Below are positions 56,354 to 64,000 of a DNA stretch of 64,000 nucleotides, piece by piece. Numbering within the stretch: position 1 is the first letter of the stretch; every line of letters starts with the position of its first letter. The notes beneath the pieces were generated by a model. The model was not told the origin of the DNA and did no database searches. It saw nothing but the letters and a program-made list of their open reading frames with translations. The DNA is from Frigoribacterium faeni. Its GTDB lineage: Bacteria; Actinomycetota; Actinomycetes; Actinomycetales; Microbacteriaceae. A program made the translations under genes and the position numbers. Location of the stretch: assembly GCF_007988805.1 (NCBI RefSeq), contig NZ_BJUV01000010.1, positions 39,790 to 103,789 on the forward strand, written 5' to 3'.

Positions 56354-56791
56354 GTGGACAACCTCGACTACGGCATCATCGACCTCCTCCGCCAGAACGC
56401 CCGGGCCGGCTACGGCGACATCGGCGCCTCGGTGGGCCTCAGCGCCTCGGCGGTGAAGCGCCGGGTCGACCGGCTGATCGCCGACGGCGTGATCAAGGGG
56501 TTCACGGTGCAGGTCGACCCCGCCGTCGACGGACTGGGCACCGAGGCCTACGTCGAGCTCTTCTGCCGGGGCACGGTGTCGCCGCAGGAGCTGCAGCGCA
56601 TCCTGAGCACGGTGCCCGAGGTGGTCGACGCCGGCACGGTGACCGGCAGCGCCGACGCCATCGTCCACATGCGCAGTCGCGACATCCCCTCCCTCGAGGA
56701 GGCGCTCGAACGCGTCCGCAACGCCCCGAACGTCGATCACACCCGCAGCGCGATCGTGCTGTCCAAGCTGATCAGCCGCCAGCCCGCCTGA
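56354..56791 (+). CDS. Lrp/AsnC-family transcriptional regulator
   Basis: A 145-residue regulator with an N-terminal HTH (YGIIDLLRQNARAGYGDIGASVGLSASAVKRRVDRLIADGVIKGF) and a C-terminal RAM ligand domain (VVDAGTVTGSADAIVHMRSRDIPSLEEAL). It probably senses an amino acid such as arginine, ornithine or proline and controls the divergent dimethylargininase gene. The stop is 12 bases from the convergent putA-like gene. Confidence 0.93.
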   Translation: MDNLDYGIIDLLRQNARAGYGDIGASVGLSASAVKRRVDRLIADGVIKGFTVQVDPAVDGLGTEAYVELFCRGTVSPQELQRILSTVPEVVDAGTVTGSADAIVHMRSRDIPSLEEALERVRNAPNVDHTRSAIVLSKLISRQPA

Positions 56792-56803
56792 GCCGACGCC
56801 GCG

Positions 56804-59800
56804 TCAGATCCGGAGGTCGCGGAGGGCGGCGTCCGGGCGGCCGTCGCGATGCGCGGCGATCGTGACGGTCTGCTCGTGCACGAAGGGCAGCAGCTCGACC
56901 CGCCCCTCGTCGGTCACCTCGCCCGTCCAGACCGCGACGTCGGCGCTGTGGCCGGTGGCGGCCGACACGTCGCGCCGCCCTCCGCCGACCAGGCGGATCC
57001 GCAGCTCGCGGTAGTGAGCGACCCCGGCCGTCGGCGTCTCCTTCGGGGCCATCCCGAGATCCACCACCGCGTCGGCCACCGGCGCCGCGCCCTGGAGGCG
57101 GCCCGTGGCGAGCCGGGCCAGGAACGACTCGTCGTTCTCGACCACGAGGTCGCCGACCTCGATCGGCGAGGCGGGAGAGCGCAGGAGGAGGGCGAGCGGC
57201 GCCGGCACCGGCCGGGCCGAGCTGATGTCGAGGCGGGACCCGGCCCGGGCGGCCGCCACCACGAGCCGGACGAGATCGACCTGGTCGCCGTCGGAGGACA
57301 CTCGCAGCACCACGGACGCCGGTCGGTGCCGCAGCACGACGCGCTCGACGGCGAGGTCGCCGATCTCGCGGGAGGACCCGAAGGTGGTCCGCCAGGCGCT
57401 CTCGTCACTGCGGGCGGCCGCCCGGATCCGGTCGAACTCGTCGAATGAGAGGTGCGAGCGAGCCGCCTCGATGACCCGCACGACGCGGTCGGAGACCCCG
57501 TCGAGCTTGAGGTCCTTCTCCGGCGTCCGGCCGATCCGCGACCAGGCGCCCTGGGCCACCACCGTGTTCGCGCCTCCCGACGCGGCCGTCCGACCGATCG
57601 TGGACCGCCGTCGCCCGCCGCCCGCCGGCCGCCGCCCGGCTCGCGGCCCGACGACCGCACGGTTGACGACGAGGGAGCCGACGTCGACCCGGTCGACCCA
57701 GCGCGCGACCTCGTCGTCGTCGAGCGAGTGCAGCGCTGCGGTCGAGGACGACTCCAGCCCGTTCTGCACGTCGATCGCCTCGTCGAGCGTCTCGACGTGC
57801 ACGATGCCGAGCACGGGACCGGCCGCGTCCGACCGGAACGGACCGCCGGGGCGGACGCCGTCTCGGACGCCGGGGCGCCACAGGAGTCCCTCCTCGTCGA
57901 TCCGCTCGGGCTCCACCCACCAGGTCTCGCCGTCGGAGAGGGTGGTCAGCGCGTCGAGCAGCGGGCCCTCGGCGGGGTCGACGAGCGGGCCGAGCGCCGT
58001 GGTCGCGACATCGGGCCAGCCGACCCGGAGGCTCGCCGTCGCATCGACGAGCTGCCGTCGGAGATGCTCGGACCGGCCGACGGACCCCACCAGGATCACG
58101 GTGCGGGCGGACCACGGGGCCTGACCCGAGTGGGCGAACGCCCCGGCGACGACGTCGGCCGCGGCCCGGTCGAGGTCGGCGCTCTCGGTGACGACGACCG
58201 AGTTCGCCCCGGGGGTCTCGGCCCACAGCTCGCGGTCGCCCCGCGACGACTTCACACGGGCGGCGGTGTCGAACGACCCGTGGAGCACGACGCGGTCCAC
58301 GGCGGGGTGCGTCAGCAGATCGCGGTCGAGGTCGGCGTCGTCGACGATCGCCACCGCGACGAGGGGGCGCGGCGCGCCCGCCGACCAGAGCACGTCGGCG
58401 AGGACCGCGGCCGTGCGGTGCGTCTCGGCGGCCGGGCGCAGCAGCACGCCGCTGCCGGCCGCGAGCGCGGCGGTCACCGCGGCGACCGACGTCGACACCG
58501 CGGAGTCGGCGGGCGGGACCACGACGGTCAGCCGAGGAGGCGCGTACCGGGCGCCGAGGACGTCGTCCAGACCGCGCGCGAGGGTCGCGTGCCAGCGCGC
58601 CGCGTCGACCGCCGCGCTGACGTCGTGGTCGGCGTCGGTCAGGGTCGTCCCCGTCTCGCTGATCATCACCTCGACCAGCTCGGACCGGTGGTCGTCGAGC
58701 GCCTCGGCGACGGCGTCGAGCAGCTCGGCTCGCTGCGAGTGCGGTCGACGGCCCCAGGCGACGCCCGCCTCGACGGCGCGGGCGACGACCTCCTCGAGTC
58801 GGCCGTGCCCGGCCACCCGGGCCGCGTCGATCCGCTCGAGACCCAGGTCGGAGGTCCGGGCCGCCGAGAGCACGCGTCGGCCCCACGAGCGGGCGTGCTC
58901 GTGCGCCGGGTCGGCGTCGGGAGCACCCGCGAACCCCGGCCATCCCGTCGCGGCGGGCCGGGCCGGCTCGGGCCCGTCGAGAGCGCCGGCTGCGCCCTCG
59001 GGGTCGTCGACCAGCTCGACCGACCGGAGGTAGGCCCGACGTTCGCCCTCGAAGTGGCCCGCATCGCGGCCGAGCTCGACGGCCGTGCCGACGGACCTCG
59101 CGCCGCCGAGCCCGCGGACCACGCCGCCGACCACCACGTCGAACTCGTCGGGCGCCGCCACGGGCGTGTAGAGGGCGAGGCCGCCCACCTCGGCCGCGAC
59201 GGCGGCGGTCTGGGCCGGGGCCAGACCGTGGACGGTCTCGACGGTGACGAGATGCGTCACCGCGCGCCGCTCGGCGATGCTCCAGGCGTGGGCGAGGTCG
59301 AAGAGGTTGTGGCTCGCGATGCCGACGTGCACGACCTCGGCGTTGGCCGGTCGCAGCGCGTGATCGACCAGGCGCTTGAACGACGCGTCGGTCGCGACCC
59401 GCGTCGCGAGGGTGACGGGACCCCTCGCATGGCGGGACGAGTCGACGGCCTCGGCGTCGAGATTCGCCCCCTTGACCAGACGCACCCGGATGGGCGCCCC
59501 GCCCGTCTCCACGCGGTTCCGGGCCCAGTCGGTGAGCAGCTCGAGCGAGGACAGCGCATCCGGCAGATAGGCCTGCAGGGTGATCCCGGCGGTGAGACCC
59601 CGCAGGGTCGGCTGGTCGAGGAGGCGTGTGAAGACGTCGACGGTCAGGTCGAGTTCTCCGTGGCCCCCCATGTCGAGGTCGATCAGCGTCGGCACGTCGC
59701 CCGCGCGCGCCAGCTCGTAGAGCGGGATCAGGCGCGCGACCAGGGCGCTGCCGCCCTCGTCGAGGGCCCAGGGCGCGAACGGCGCCGCGACGTCGGCGAG

Positions 59801-60331
59801 CGAGATCGACACGTGGTGGACGTCGTCGCGCGCGACGAGCGCGTGCACGCGGGCGAGTCGGCGGTCGGCGCCCGCCGGACCGACGACGGGGGCGCCCAGG
59901 GGCGCGAGGTTCGGTCGGACGGCGCCCGACGACAGCGACGCGAGATGCGCCCCGAGCCGATCGGGGGTCTCGTCGACGACCAGGTGCTCGACGAGACGGC
60001 GGAAGGCCCGCTTGGCGACGGGGATGACCGCGCGCGGTGCCAGCGGGCCGAAGCCGCCGCCGGCCGACACGGCGGCCCGCAGGTGCCAGGGGAGCGACTC
60101 GGGCATCGACCGGCTGAGACGGTCGAGATGACGAGCGGCGACCCCCGGATCGTCGGGGAGGAGCACCCCGTCGACGAATCCGACGGTGAAGTCCAGGGCG
60201 GCGGGATCGGCGAGGACACGCCCGAACCGGGCGGCCGGGGCGTCGACGGAGACGTCGTCCGCCGCCCGGAGCCACCGACGGACGGTCTCGACGGTCTGCT
60301 GCGTGAGGTCGGCGGCGCGCACATCGGACAT
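56804..60331 (-). CDS. PutA-like bifunctional proline dehydrogenase/aldehyde dehydrogenase with degenerate ALDH site
   Basis: A 1175-residue protein. An N-terminal proline dehydrogenase-like barrel (about 160-430, IRVRLVKGANLDAEAVDSS, VHVGIASHNLFDLAHAW, VGGLALYTPVAAPDEFDVVVGG) is followed by an ALDH-fold domain (about 500-1000). There, LWAETPGANSVVV keeps the Glu region, but HSGQAPWSARTVILV stands where the catalytic H-x-G-Q-x-C-S motif should be, so the cysteine is missing (Pro/Trp instead). I find no cysteine anywhere in the protein. RRPAGGGRRRS replaces the usual RQPFGGWKRS. The C-terminal 175 residues are extra. It probably oxidises proline only, leaving P5C for another enzyme, or is a decayed paralogue. 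Confidence 0.8.
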   Translation of the reverse strand: MSDVRAADLTQQTVETVRRWLRAADDVSVDAPAARFGRVLADPAALDFTVGFVDGVLLPDDPGVAARHLDRLSRSMPESLPWHLRAAVSAGGGFGPLAPRAVIPVAKRAFRRLVEHLVVDETPDRLGAHLASLSSGAVRPNLAPLGAPVVGPAGADRRLARVHALVARDDVHHVSISLADVAAPFAPWALDEGGSALVARLIPLYELARAGDVPTLIDLDMGGHGELDLTVDVFTRLLDQPTLRGLTAGITLQAYLPDALSSLELLTDWARNRVETGGAPIRVRLVKGANLDAEAVDSSRHARGPVTLATRVATDASFKRLVDHALRPANAEVVHVGIASHNLFDLAHAWSIAERRAVTHLVTVETVHGLAPAQTAAVAAEVGGLALYTPVAAPDEFDVVVGGVVRGLGGARSVGTAVELGRDAGHFEGERRAYLRSVELVDDPEGAAGALDGPEPARPAATGWPGFAGAPDADPAHEHARSWGRRVLSAARTSDLGLERIDAARVAGHGRLEEVVARAVEAGVAWGRRPHSQRAELLDAVAEALDDHRSELVEVMISETGTTLTDADHDVSAAVDAARWHATLARGLDDVLGARYAPPRLTVVVPPADSAVSTSVAAVTAALAAGSGVLLRPAAETHRTAAVLADVLWSAGAPRPLVAVAIVDDADLDRDLLTHPAVDRVVLHGSFDTAARVKSSRGDRELWAETPGANSVVVTESADLDRAAADVVAGAFAHSGQAPWSARTVILVGSVGRSEHLRRQLVDATASLRVGWPDVATTALGPLVDPAEGPLLDALTTLSDGETWWVEPERIDEEGLLWRPGVRDGVRPGGPFRSDAAGPVLGIVHVETLDEAIDVQNGLESSSTAALHSLDDDEVARWVDRVDVGSLVVNRAVVGPRAGRRPAGGGRRRSTIGRTAASGGANTVVAQGAWSRIGRTPEKDLKLDGVSDRVVRVIEAARSHLSFDEFDRIRAAARSDESAWRTTFGSSREIGDLAVERVVLRHRPASVVLRVSSDGDQVDLVRLVVAAARAGSRLDISSARPVPAPLALLLRSPASPIEVGDLVVENDESFLARLATGRLQGAAPVADAVVDLGMAPKETPTAGVAHYRELRIRLVGGGRRDVSAATGHSADVAVWTGEVTDEGRVELLPFVHEQTVTIAAHRDGRPDAALRDLRI

Positions 60332-60372
60332 GGCCCGAGGATATGCCGGACCACCGTCTCTACACTGGGCGA

Positions 60373-60876
60373 ATGGCCGACGAACTGACCGACGACGACT
60401 GGGCCGTGTGGGACGCGTTCTACACGATGCGTCGGCGTCTCGATCGGGCTCTCGAGCTGCGTCTGCACGCGCAGTCGGGCGTCTCGGCAGCCGAGTACGA
60501 GATCCTGGTGGGCCTCGGTCGCAGCGTCGACCGCCGCCTCCGGGTCCGCGACATCGCCGAGCAGATCGGCTGGGAGAAGAGCCGGGTCAGCCATCAGGTC
60601 ACGCGGATGGAGCGCCGGGGTCTCGTGCGCCGGTCCGACTGCGCCTCCGACGCCCGGGGCACCTGGGTCGAGCTCACATCCGACGGTCGACGGTCGATGC
60701 TGACCGCGACCCGAGGTCACAACGCCGCCATCAAGGAGTACTTCGTGGACGTCCTCGGTCCGGACGCCGACGCCCTCCGGCGGTTCTCGCACCGTGTGCT
60801 CGAGGCCATCGGCTCGGACGCCTCGCCCGACGCTCCGGTCGCGACGTCCCCGGCGGCGGAGCCCCCCGCGGCCTGA
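60373..60876 (+). CDS. MarR-family transcriptional regulator
   Basis: A 167-residue winged helix with YEILVGLGRSVDRRLRVRDIAEQIGWEKSRVSHQVTRMERRGLVRR and wing CASDARGTWVELTSDGRRSM. No ribosome site is visible and TACACT lies seven bases before the ATG, fitting a leaderless transcript. Divergent from the putA-like gene, which it may control. Confidence 0.9.
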   Translation: MADELTDDDWAVWDAFYTMRRRLDRALELRLHAQSGVSAAEYEILVGLGRSVDRRLRVRDIAEQIGWEKSRVSHQVTRMERRGLVRRSDCASDARGTWVELTSDGRRSMLTATRGHNAAIKEYFVDVLGPDADALRRFSHRVLEAIGSDASPDAPVATSPAAEPPAA

Positions 60877-60910
60877 CGACCGGATCGCGGACCGACCGCG
60901 CCCGGCCCGT

Positions 60911-61858
60911 TCAGTGGAAGCGGTGGTCCTGGATCGTCATCCGCGGACCGAACTTCGGCTTCGAGAAGCCGCTCGCCGAGATGAGCCGCATCACGCGTTC
61001 GCGGTGGCCCCGCCACGGCTCGAGGAGCTCGAGCATGCCGTCGTCGTCGACGGGCCGGCCGATCAGCGCCCACCCGACGAGCGCGGGCAGGTGGTAGTCG
61101 CCGACGCTCGGGCTGTCGGCGTCGCCGTGGGCCCGCTGCATCGTCTCGGCGGCCGTCCACACCCCGACGCCGGGCACGGACCGCAGACGCCTCTCGACCT
61201 CGGGACCGCCCCGACCCAGGGCCAGCGTCCTCTCGAGGGAGGCCGCCACCGCGCAGACCCGCATGACGGTGTCGGACCGCTGGGGCCCGACACCCGCCCG
61301 GTGCCACTCCCAGCTGGGCACCCGCCGCCAGGCCTCGGCGTCCGGAGGAACGGTGAGCCCCTCCGGCGCCGGCCCCGGGGCGGGGTCGCCGAACCGCACC
61401 ACGAGGGAGCGCCAGGCCCGCCAGGCCTCGCGGCTGGTGACCTTCTGCTCGAGCACGGCGGGCACGAGCATCTGCAGCACCTGGTTGGTGCGGGTGAGGT
61501 GCAGCCCGGGGAGGCGGTGGCGTGCGTCGCGGAGGAACGCGTTGCCGGCGACGTCGAGACCCGACCAGTCGTCGCCTCGGCCGAGCATCTCGGGGACGGA
61601 GTCGACGAGCCAGTCGGCGCCGGGGCCCCACGCCGCGCCGTGGACGCCGGAGGGGCCGGGCGTGAGGCAGAGCGTCGCGGCGCCCGCCGGCGTCCGGACG
61701 GCCCGCCAGACCCGAGCCCCCACCACGCGGACGGTCGGATCCCCGCCGCCGCGCGAGAGGGGCCGGAGCGTGGCACGGACGTCGACCGGGCCGACCGGGC
61801 GGTAGACCGACTCGACCGGAGCGTCTCGCGAGACGATCGGACGGGCGGGATCGGACAT
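60911..61858 (-). CDS. DNA-3-methyladenine glycosylase II-like (AlkA, HhH-GPD)
   Basis: A 315-residue base-excision enzyme. The C-terminal HhH-GPD fold has LRSVPGVGVWTAAETMQRAHGDADSPSVGDYHLP (about 228-261), with the catalytic Asp in SVGDYHLP. The N-terminal part resembles the AlkA TBP-like domain. It removes alkylated purines from DNA. No Ada partner is in the window. It is divergent from the GntR gene at 61990. Confidence 0.88.
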   Translation of the reverse strand: MSDPARPIVSRDAPVESVYRPVGPVDVRATLRPLSRGGGDPTVRVVGARVWRAVRTPAGAATLCLTPGPSGVHGAAWGPGADWLVDSVPEMLGRGDDWSGLDVAGNAFLRDARHRLPGLHLTRTNQVLQMLVPAVLEQKVTSREAWRAWRSLVVRFGDPAPGPAPEGLTVPPDAEAWRRVPSWEWHRAGVGPQRSDTVMRVCAVAASLERTLALGRGGPEVERRLRSVPGVGVWTAAETMQRAHGDADSPSVGDYHLPALVGWALIGRPVDDDGMLELLEPWRGHRERVMRLISASGFSKPKFGPRMTIQDHRFH

Positions 61859-61942
61859 GAGGCGATGGTAGACGCCGCCACCGACGCCCGGCTGCCCTCG
61901 CCGGCCCGGCCGCTCGGCCGCCCCCTTGGCTCCGCCGTGGCG

Positions 61943-61969
61943 GAAAACAATGACGGATGATATGTTTTC
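61943..61969. promoter_or_regulatory. Inverted repeat upstream of the GntR/sugar-transferase operon
   Basis: GAAAACA (61943-61949) and TGTTTTC (61963-61969) are perfect arms 13 bases apart, in an A/T-rich patch about 20 bases before the GntR start. A candidate autoregulatory operator. Confidence 0.55.
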
Positions 61970-61989
61970 TTTCTGACTTTGGAGGCAGC

Positions 61990-62676
61990 ATGCCAGTTCC
62001 CGACCGCCCGACACGGCATCCGCGGCGCCTGCTGCGTGACCTGACGTTCGAGTCGCTGCTCACCGCGATTCTCGACGGCACGCTGCAGCCCGGTGAACGA
62101 CTCTTCGAAGACGACATCGCCGCGTGGCTCGGCGTCTCGAAGACGCCCGTGAAGGAAGCCCTCGCACGTCTCGCCACGCACGGCCTCGTCGACATCGAGG
62201 CGAATCGCTACACGCGGGTCGCCTCCGTCACCACCACCGACCTGCTCGACACGTTCGAGCTGATCGGCGTCCTCCACGCCGACGCGATCCGCTCCGCAGG
62301 CTCGGCGCCGGTCGACGAGACGACGCCGATCGTCGAGCGCCTCGTCGCCACCCTCGACTCCGAGGACGCGACCTGCGCCGACCTCATCCGAGAGAGCGCG
62401 GCCTTCCTCACCCGCGCCGAGAACCCGCTCACCTGCAAGGCCGCCGAACCCCTCGACCATCGCGCCGCCTTCCACTCCCGCCACGTGTCGGTGGGCCTGC
62501 ACTCCCCCGCCCTCCGACCCGCGGTCGAGCGGCTCCGCAGCGCCCTGGCCGACCGCCGGTGGACGGAGGCGGGCGAGGCCACGGCGGCCCTGCTGGGTCG
62601 CGTCTCGCTCGGGCCCGCCCTCGCCGAGGTGGCCGACATCCCCACGACCCCCGACGCCCGACGAGGGGCGCGATGA
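61990..62676 (+). CDS. FadR-type GntR regulator
   Basis: A 228-residue regulator with a GntR winged helix (GERLFEDDIAAWLGVSKTPVKEALARLATHGLVDIEANRYTRV, about 37-79) and an FCD-like helical C-terminal domain. GGAGG precedes the ATG. It is coupled to the sugar transferase by ATGA and probably controls exopolysaccharide output. The partial GntR at the right edge is similar (EEWLGVSRTPIRMALARLEDLSLIETAPKRYTRV). Confidence 0.9.
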   Translation: MPVPDRPTRHPRRLLRDLTFESLLTAILDGTLQPGERLFEDDIAAWLGVSKTPVKEALARLATHGLVDIEANRYTRVASVTTTDLLDTFELIGVLHADAIRSAGSAPVDETTPIVERLVATLDSEDATCADLIRESAAFLTRAENPLTCKAAEPLDHRAAFHSRHVSVGLHSPALRPAVERLRSALADRRWTEAGEATAALLGRVSLGPALAEVADIPTTPDARRGAR

Positions 62677-63368
62677 CCGCGACCCCGCTCCGCCCCCGGC
62701 CCACTCGCCGCCCCACCGGACCCCGTGTCCTGGCCGGCGACACGACAATCCCCGCCGTCCGCCGCCACCCGCATCGACTCACCAAGAGGCTCATCGACCT
62801 CGTCGGCGCCGTCCTGCTCACCATCGTGGTGCTGCCTCTCGCCGTGCTCGTCGCCGCGGCGATCCGGCTCGACAGTCGCGGCCCGGTGTTCTACCGCCAG
62901 GAACGGGTCGGCCTCGACGGCCGCCCCTTCTCGATGGTCAAGTTCCGCAGCATGCACGTCGACGCCGACCGGCTCCGTGCCGAGCTCCGCCTCGCGAACG
63001 AGGCCGCCGGCCCCCTGTTCAAGCTGCGCCACGACCCCCGCGTCACGAGCGTCGGCCGGCTCCTCCGCCGCTACTCCCTCGACGAGCTCCCCCAGCTCTG
63101 GAACATCCTCCGCGGCGACATGAGCCTGGTAGGGCCACGGCCGGCCCTCGTCCACGAGGTCGAGGGGTACTGCGACCGAGCCCGCCAGCGCCTCCTCGTC
63201 GTGCCCGGCCTGACCGGCCCCTGGCAGGTGGGGGGCCGCTCCGACCTCGACTGGGACGACGGCATCGCCCTCGACCTCTCGTACGTCCACGACTGGACAC
63301 CGGCGACCGACGCGATCGTGCTGGCCCGAACCGTCCGAGCGGTCGTCCGCCCGGTCGGCGCCTATTGA
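62673..63368 (+). CDS. Polyprenyl-phosphate sugar transferase (short, WcaJ/PglC-like)
   Basis: A 231-residue phosphoglycosyltransferase with one N-terminal membrane helix (LIDLVGAVLLTIVVLPLAVLVAAAIRL, about 40-66) and the catalytic core: GPVFYRQERVGLDGRPFSMVKFRSM, Asp/Glu in YSLDELPQLWNILRGDMSLVGPRPAL, and LTGPWQVGGRSDLDWDD. It is the monotopic form without the multi-helix N-terminal half of WbaP-type enzymes. It would start a repeat unit on undecaprenyl phosphate. It overlaps the convergent GntR gene by seven bases. Confidence 0.94.
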   Translation: MTATPLRPRPTRRPTGPRVLAGDTTIPAVRRHPHRLTKRLIDLVGAVLLTIVVLPLAVLVAAAIRLDSRGPVFYRQERVGLDGRPFSMVKFRSMHVDADRLRAELRLANEAAGPLFKLRHDPRVTSVGRLLRRYSLDELPQLWNILRGDMSLVGPRPALVHEVEGYCDRARQRLLVVPGLTGPWQVGGRSDLDWDDGIALDLSYVHDWTPATDAIVLARTVRAVVRPVGAY

Positions 63369-64000
63369 CCGTCTGATCGCGCCGTGGCCGTGGCCGCAGC
63401 CGCAGCCGTCTCCGCCCGCACGAGCGGCGACGCCGCGATGTCGGCGAGCGCGTGTCGTGACGCCTCGACGTCCGCCGACCCGATCGAGGACCGGAGCGCC
63501 TCGACCGCCCGCGACAGACGCTCGTCGTCGAGGTCGCGCCCCAGGGATCGCGCATGGAAGCTGATCGCGACGCCGATCCGCGCGGTCAGCTCGGGCAGAC
63601 GGTGATTCACGGACGCCCGCGTCATCAGGCGGGCCGTCGAGACGAGCGCCTCGACGACGGCAGGCGCTCCCGACGGGACGACCCGCGCCTCCTCGGCGGA
63701 GGACTCGGGGGCGACGGTCGACGCGAGGTCGGGCCCGTCGCCGGGAGCGCCCAGAGCTCGGGCGGCGGCGCGGCGGACCTCGTCGTCGGCGAGCGCATCG
63801 TCCAGGGCGAGCGCCCAGAGCGAGCAGAGCGTCCGGAGCAGCGGCTGGACGAGCCAGGGGCGCGAGTGGCTGACCCGCGTGTAGCGCTTCGGGGCCGTCT
63901 CGATCAGCGAGAGGTCCTCGAGCCGCGCCAGCGCCATGCGGATCGGCGTGCGCGAGACCCCGAGCCACTCCTCGAGCTCGGTGTCGTGCAGCCGATCCCC
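63362..64000 (-). CDS. GntR-family regulator (5' end outside window)
   Basis: 212 codons are visible. The frame continues past the right edge, and the first residues seen (DTELEEWLGVSRTPIRMALARLEDLSL) are the second half of a GntR winged helix; an ATG at 63937 lies inside that helix and is not the start. The remainder is a helical ligand domain like FCD. It is a relative of the GntR at 61990 and faces the sugar transferase from the other side. Confidence 0.85.
   Translation of the reverse strand, partial: GDRLHDTELEEWLGVSRTPIRMALARLEDLSLIETAPKRYTRVSHSRPWLVQPLLRTLCSLWALALDDALADDEVRRAAARALGAPGDGPDLASTVAPESSAEEARVVPSGAPAVVEALVSTARLMTRASVNHRLPELTARIGVAISFHARSLGRDLDDERLSRAVEALRSSIGSADVEASRHALADIAASPLVRAETAAAAATATARSDGQ

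Noticed and set aside
57452..60388. Long open frame opposite the putA-like gene
   Set aside because: Same reason; the sense strand has clear proline dehydrogenase and ALDH motifs.

Overview
The window is about 70% G+C by eye and is densely packed with genes, many of them joined by 4-base ATGA or GTGA overlaps. The housekeeping runs (ftsH, folP, folB, folK, DUF3180, two PH-domain genes, a DUF2520 gene and lysS; also hpt, tilS and ppa; clpC; radA; an HrdB/SigB-type sigma factor) and the secreted Clavibacter-like trypsin-fold protease point to an actinobacterium of the family Microbacteriaceae (Clavibacter, Rathayibacter, Frigoribacterium or Curtobacterium group). The genus cannot be fixed from the sequence alone.

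Layout. 0-5.1 kb: a cut-off cellulose-synthase-like glycosyltransferase coupled to a GAF-SpoIIE phosphatase, a YtrA-type GntR/DUF1648 pair and an ACR3-like transporter. 5.1-10.9 kb: an OmpR/histidine kinase pair facing a lipoprotein/adaptor/ATPase/permease export operon, whose adaptor gene carries an in-frame amber codon. 10.9-24.9 kb: an accessory stretch with XRE, MarR and unlinked redox genes (three aldo/keto reductases, two NAD(P)-binding proteins, an FAD monooxygenase, an MFS pump, cupin and carboxymuconolactone decarboxylase). It also holds an AbiE-type nucleotidyltransferase/antitoxin module and several striking palindromes and tandem repeats. 25-27 kb: a lower-GC segment with a secreted serine protease ending at a tRNA-Ser gene.

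27-34 kb holds an SGNH hydrolase, radA, an SseB-like protein, argA and clpC. 34-37 kb has an NAD kinase gene, then an array of 58-bp palindromes that brackets a DUF559/Vsr-like nuclease gene. 37-51.2 kb is core: the sigma factor (with an odd region 4.2), lysS, the PH-domain genes, folate genes (folP with a long disordered N-terminal arm, folE not present), ftsH, hpt, tilS and ppa. 51.2-53.8 kb has an M23 peptidase and the tRNA cluster Glu-Asp-Phe. 53.8-64 kb holds a GT39-like membrane protein, a dimethylargininase-like gene divergent from an Lrp regulator, a PutA-like protein with no cysteine at all, MarR and AlkA genes, and a sugar transferase placed between two similar GntR regulators.

The most promising leads are the palindrome quartet around the DUF559 nuclease, the dispersed 17-base word GACCCGCGCCTCCTCGG (14 exact copies of its 12-base core), the AbiE-type module with its operators, and the cysteine-free PutA.
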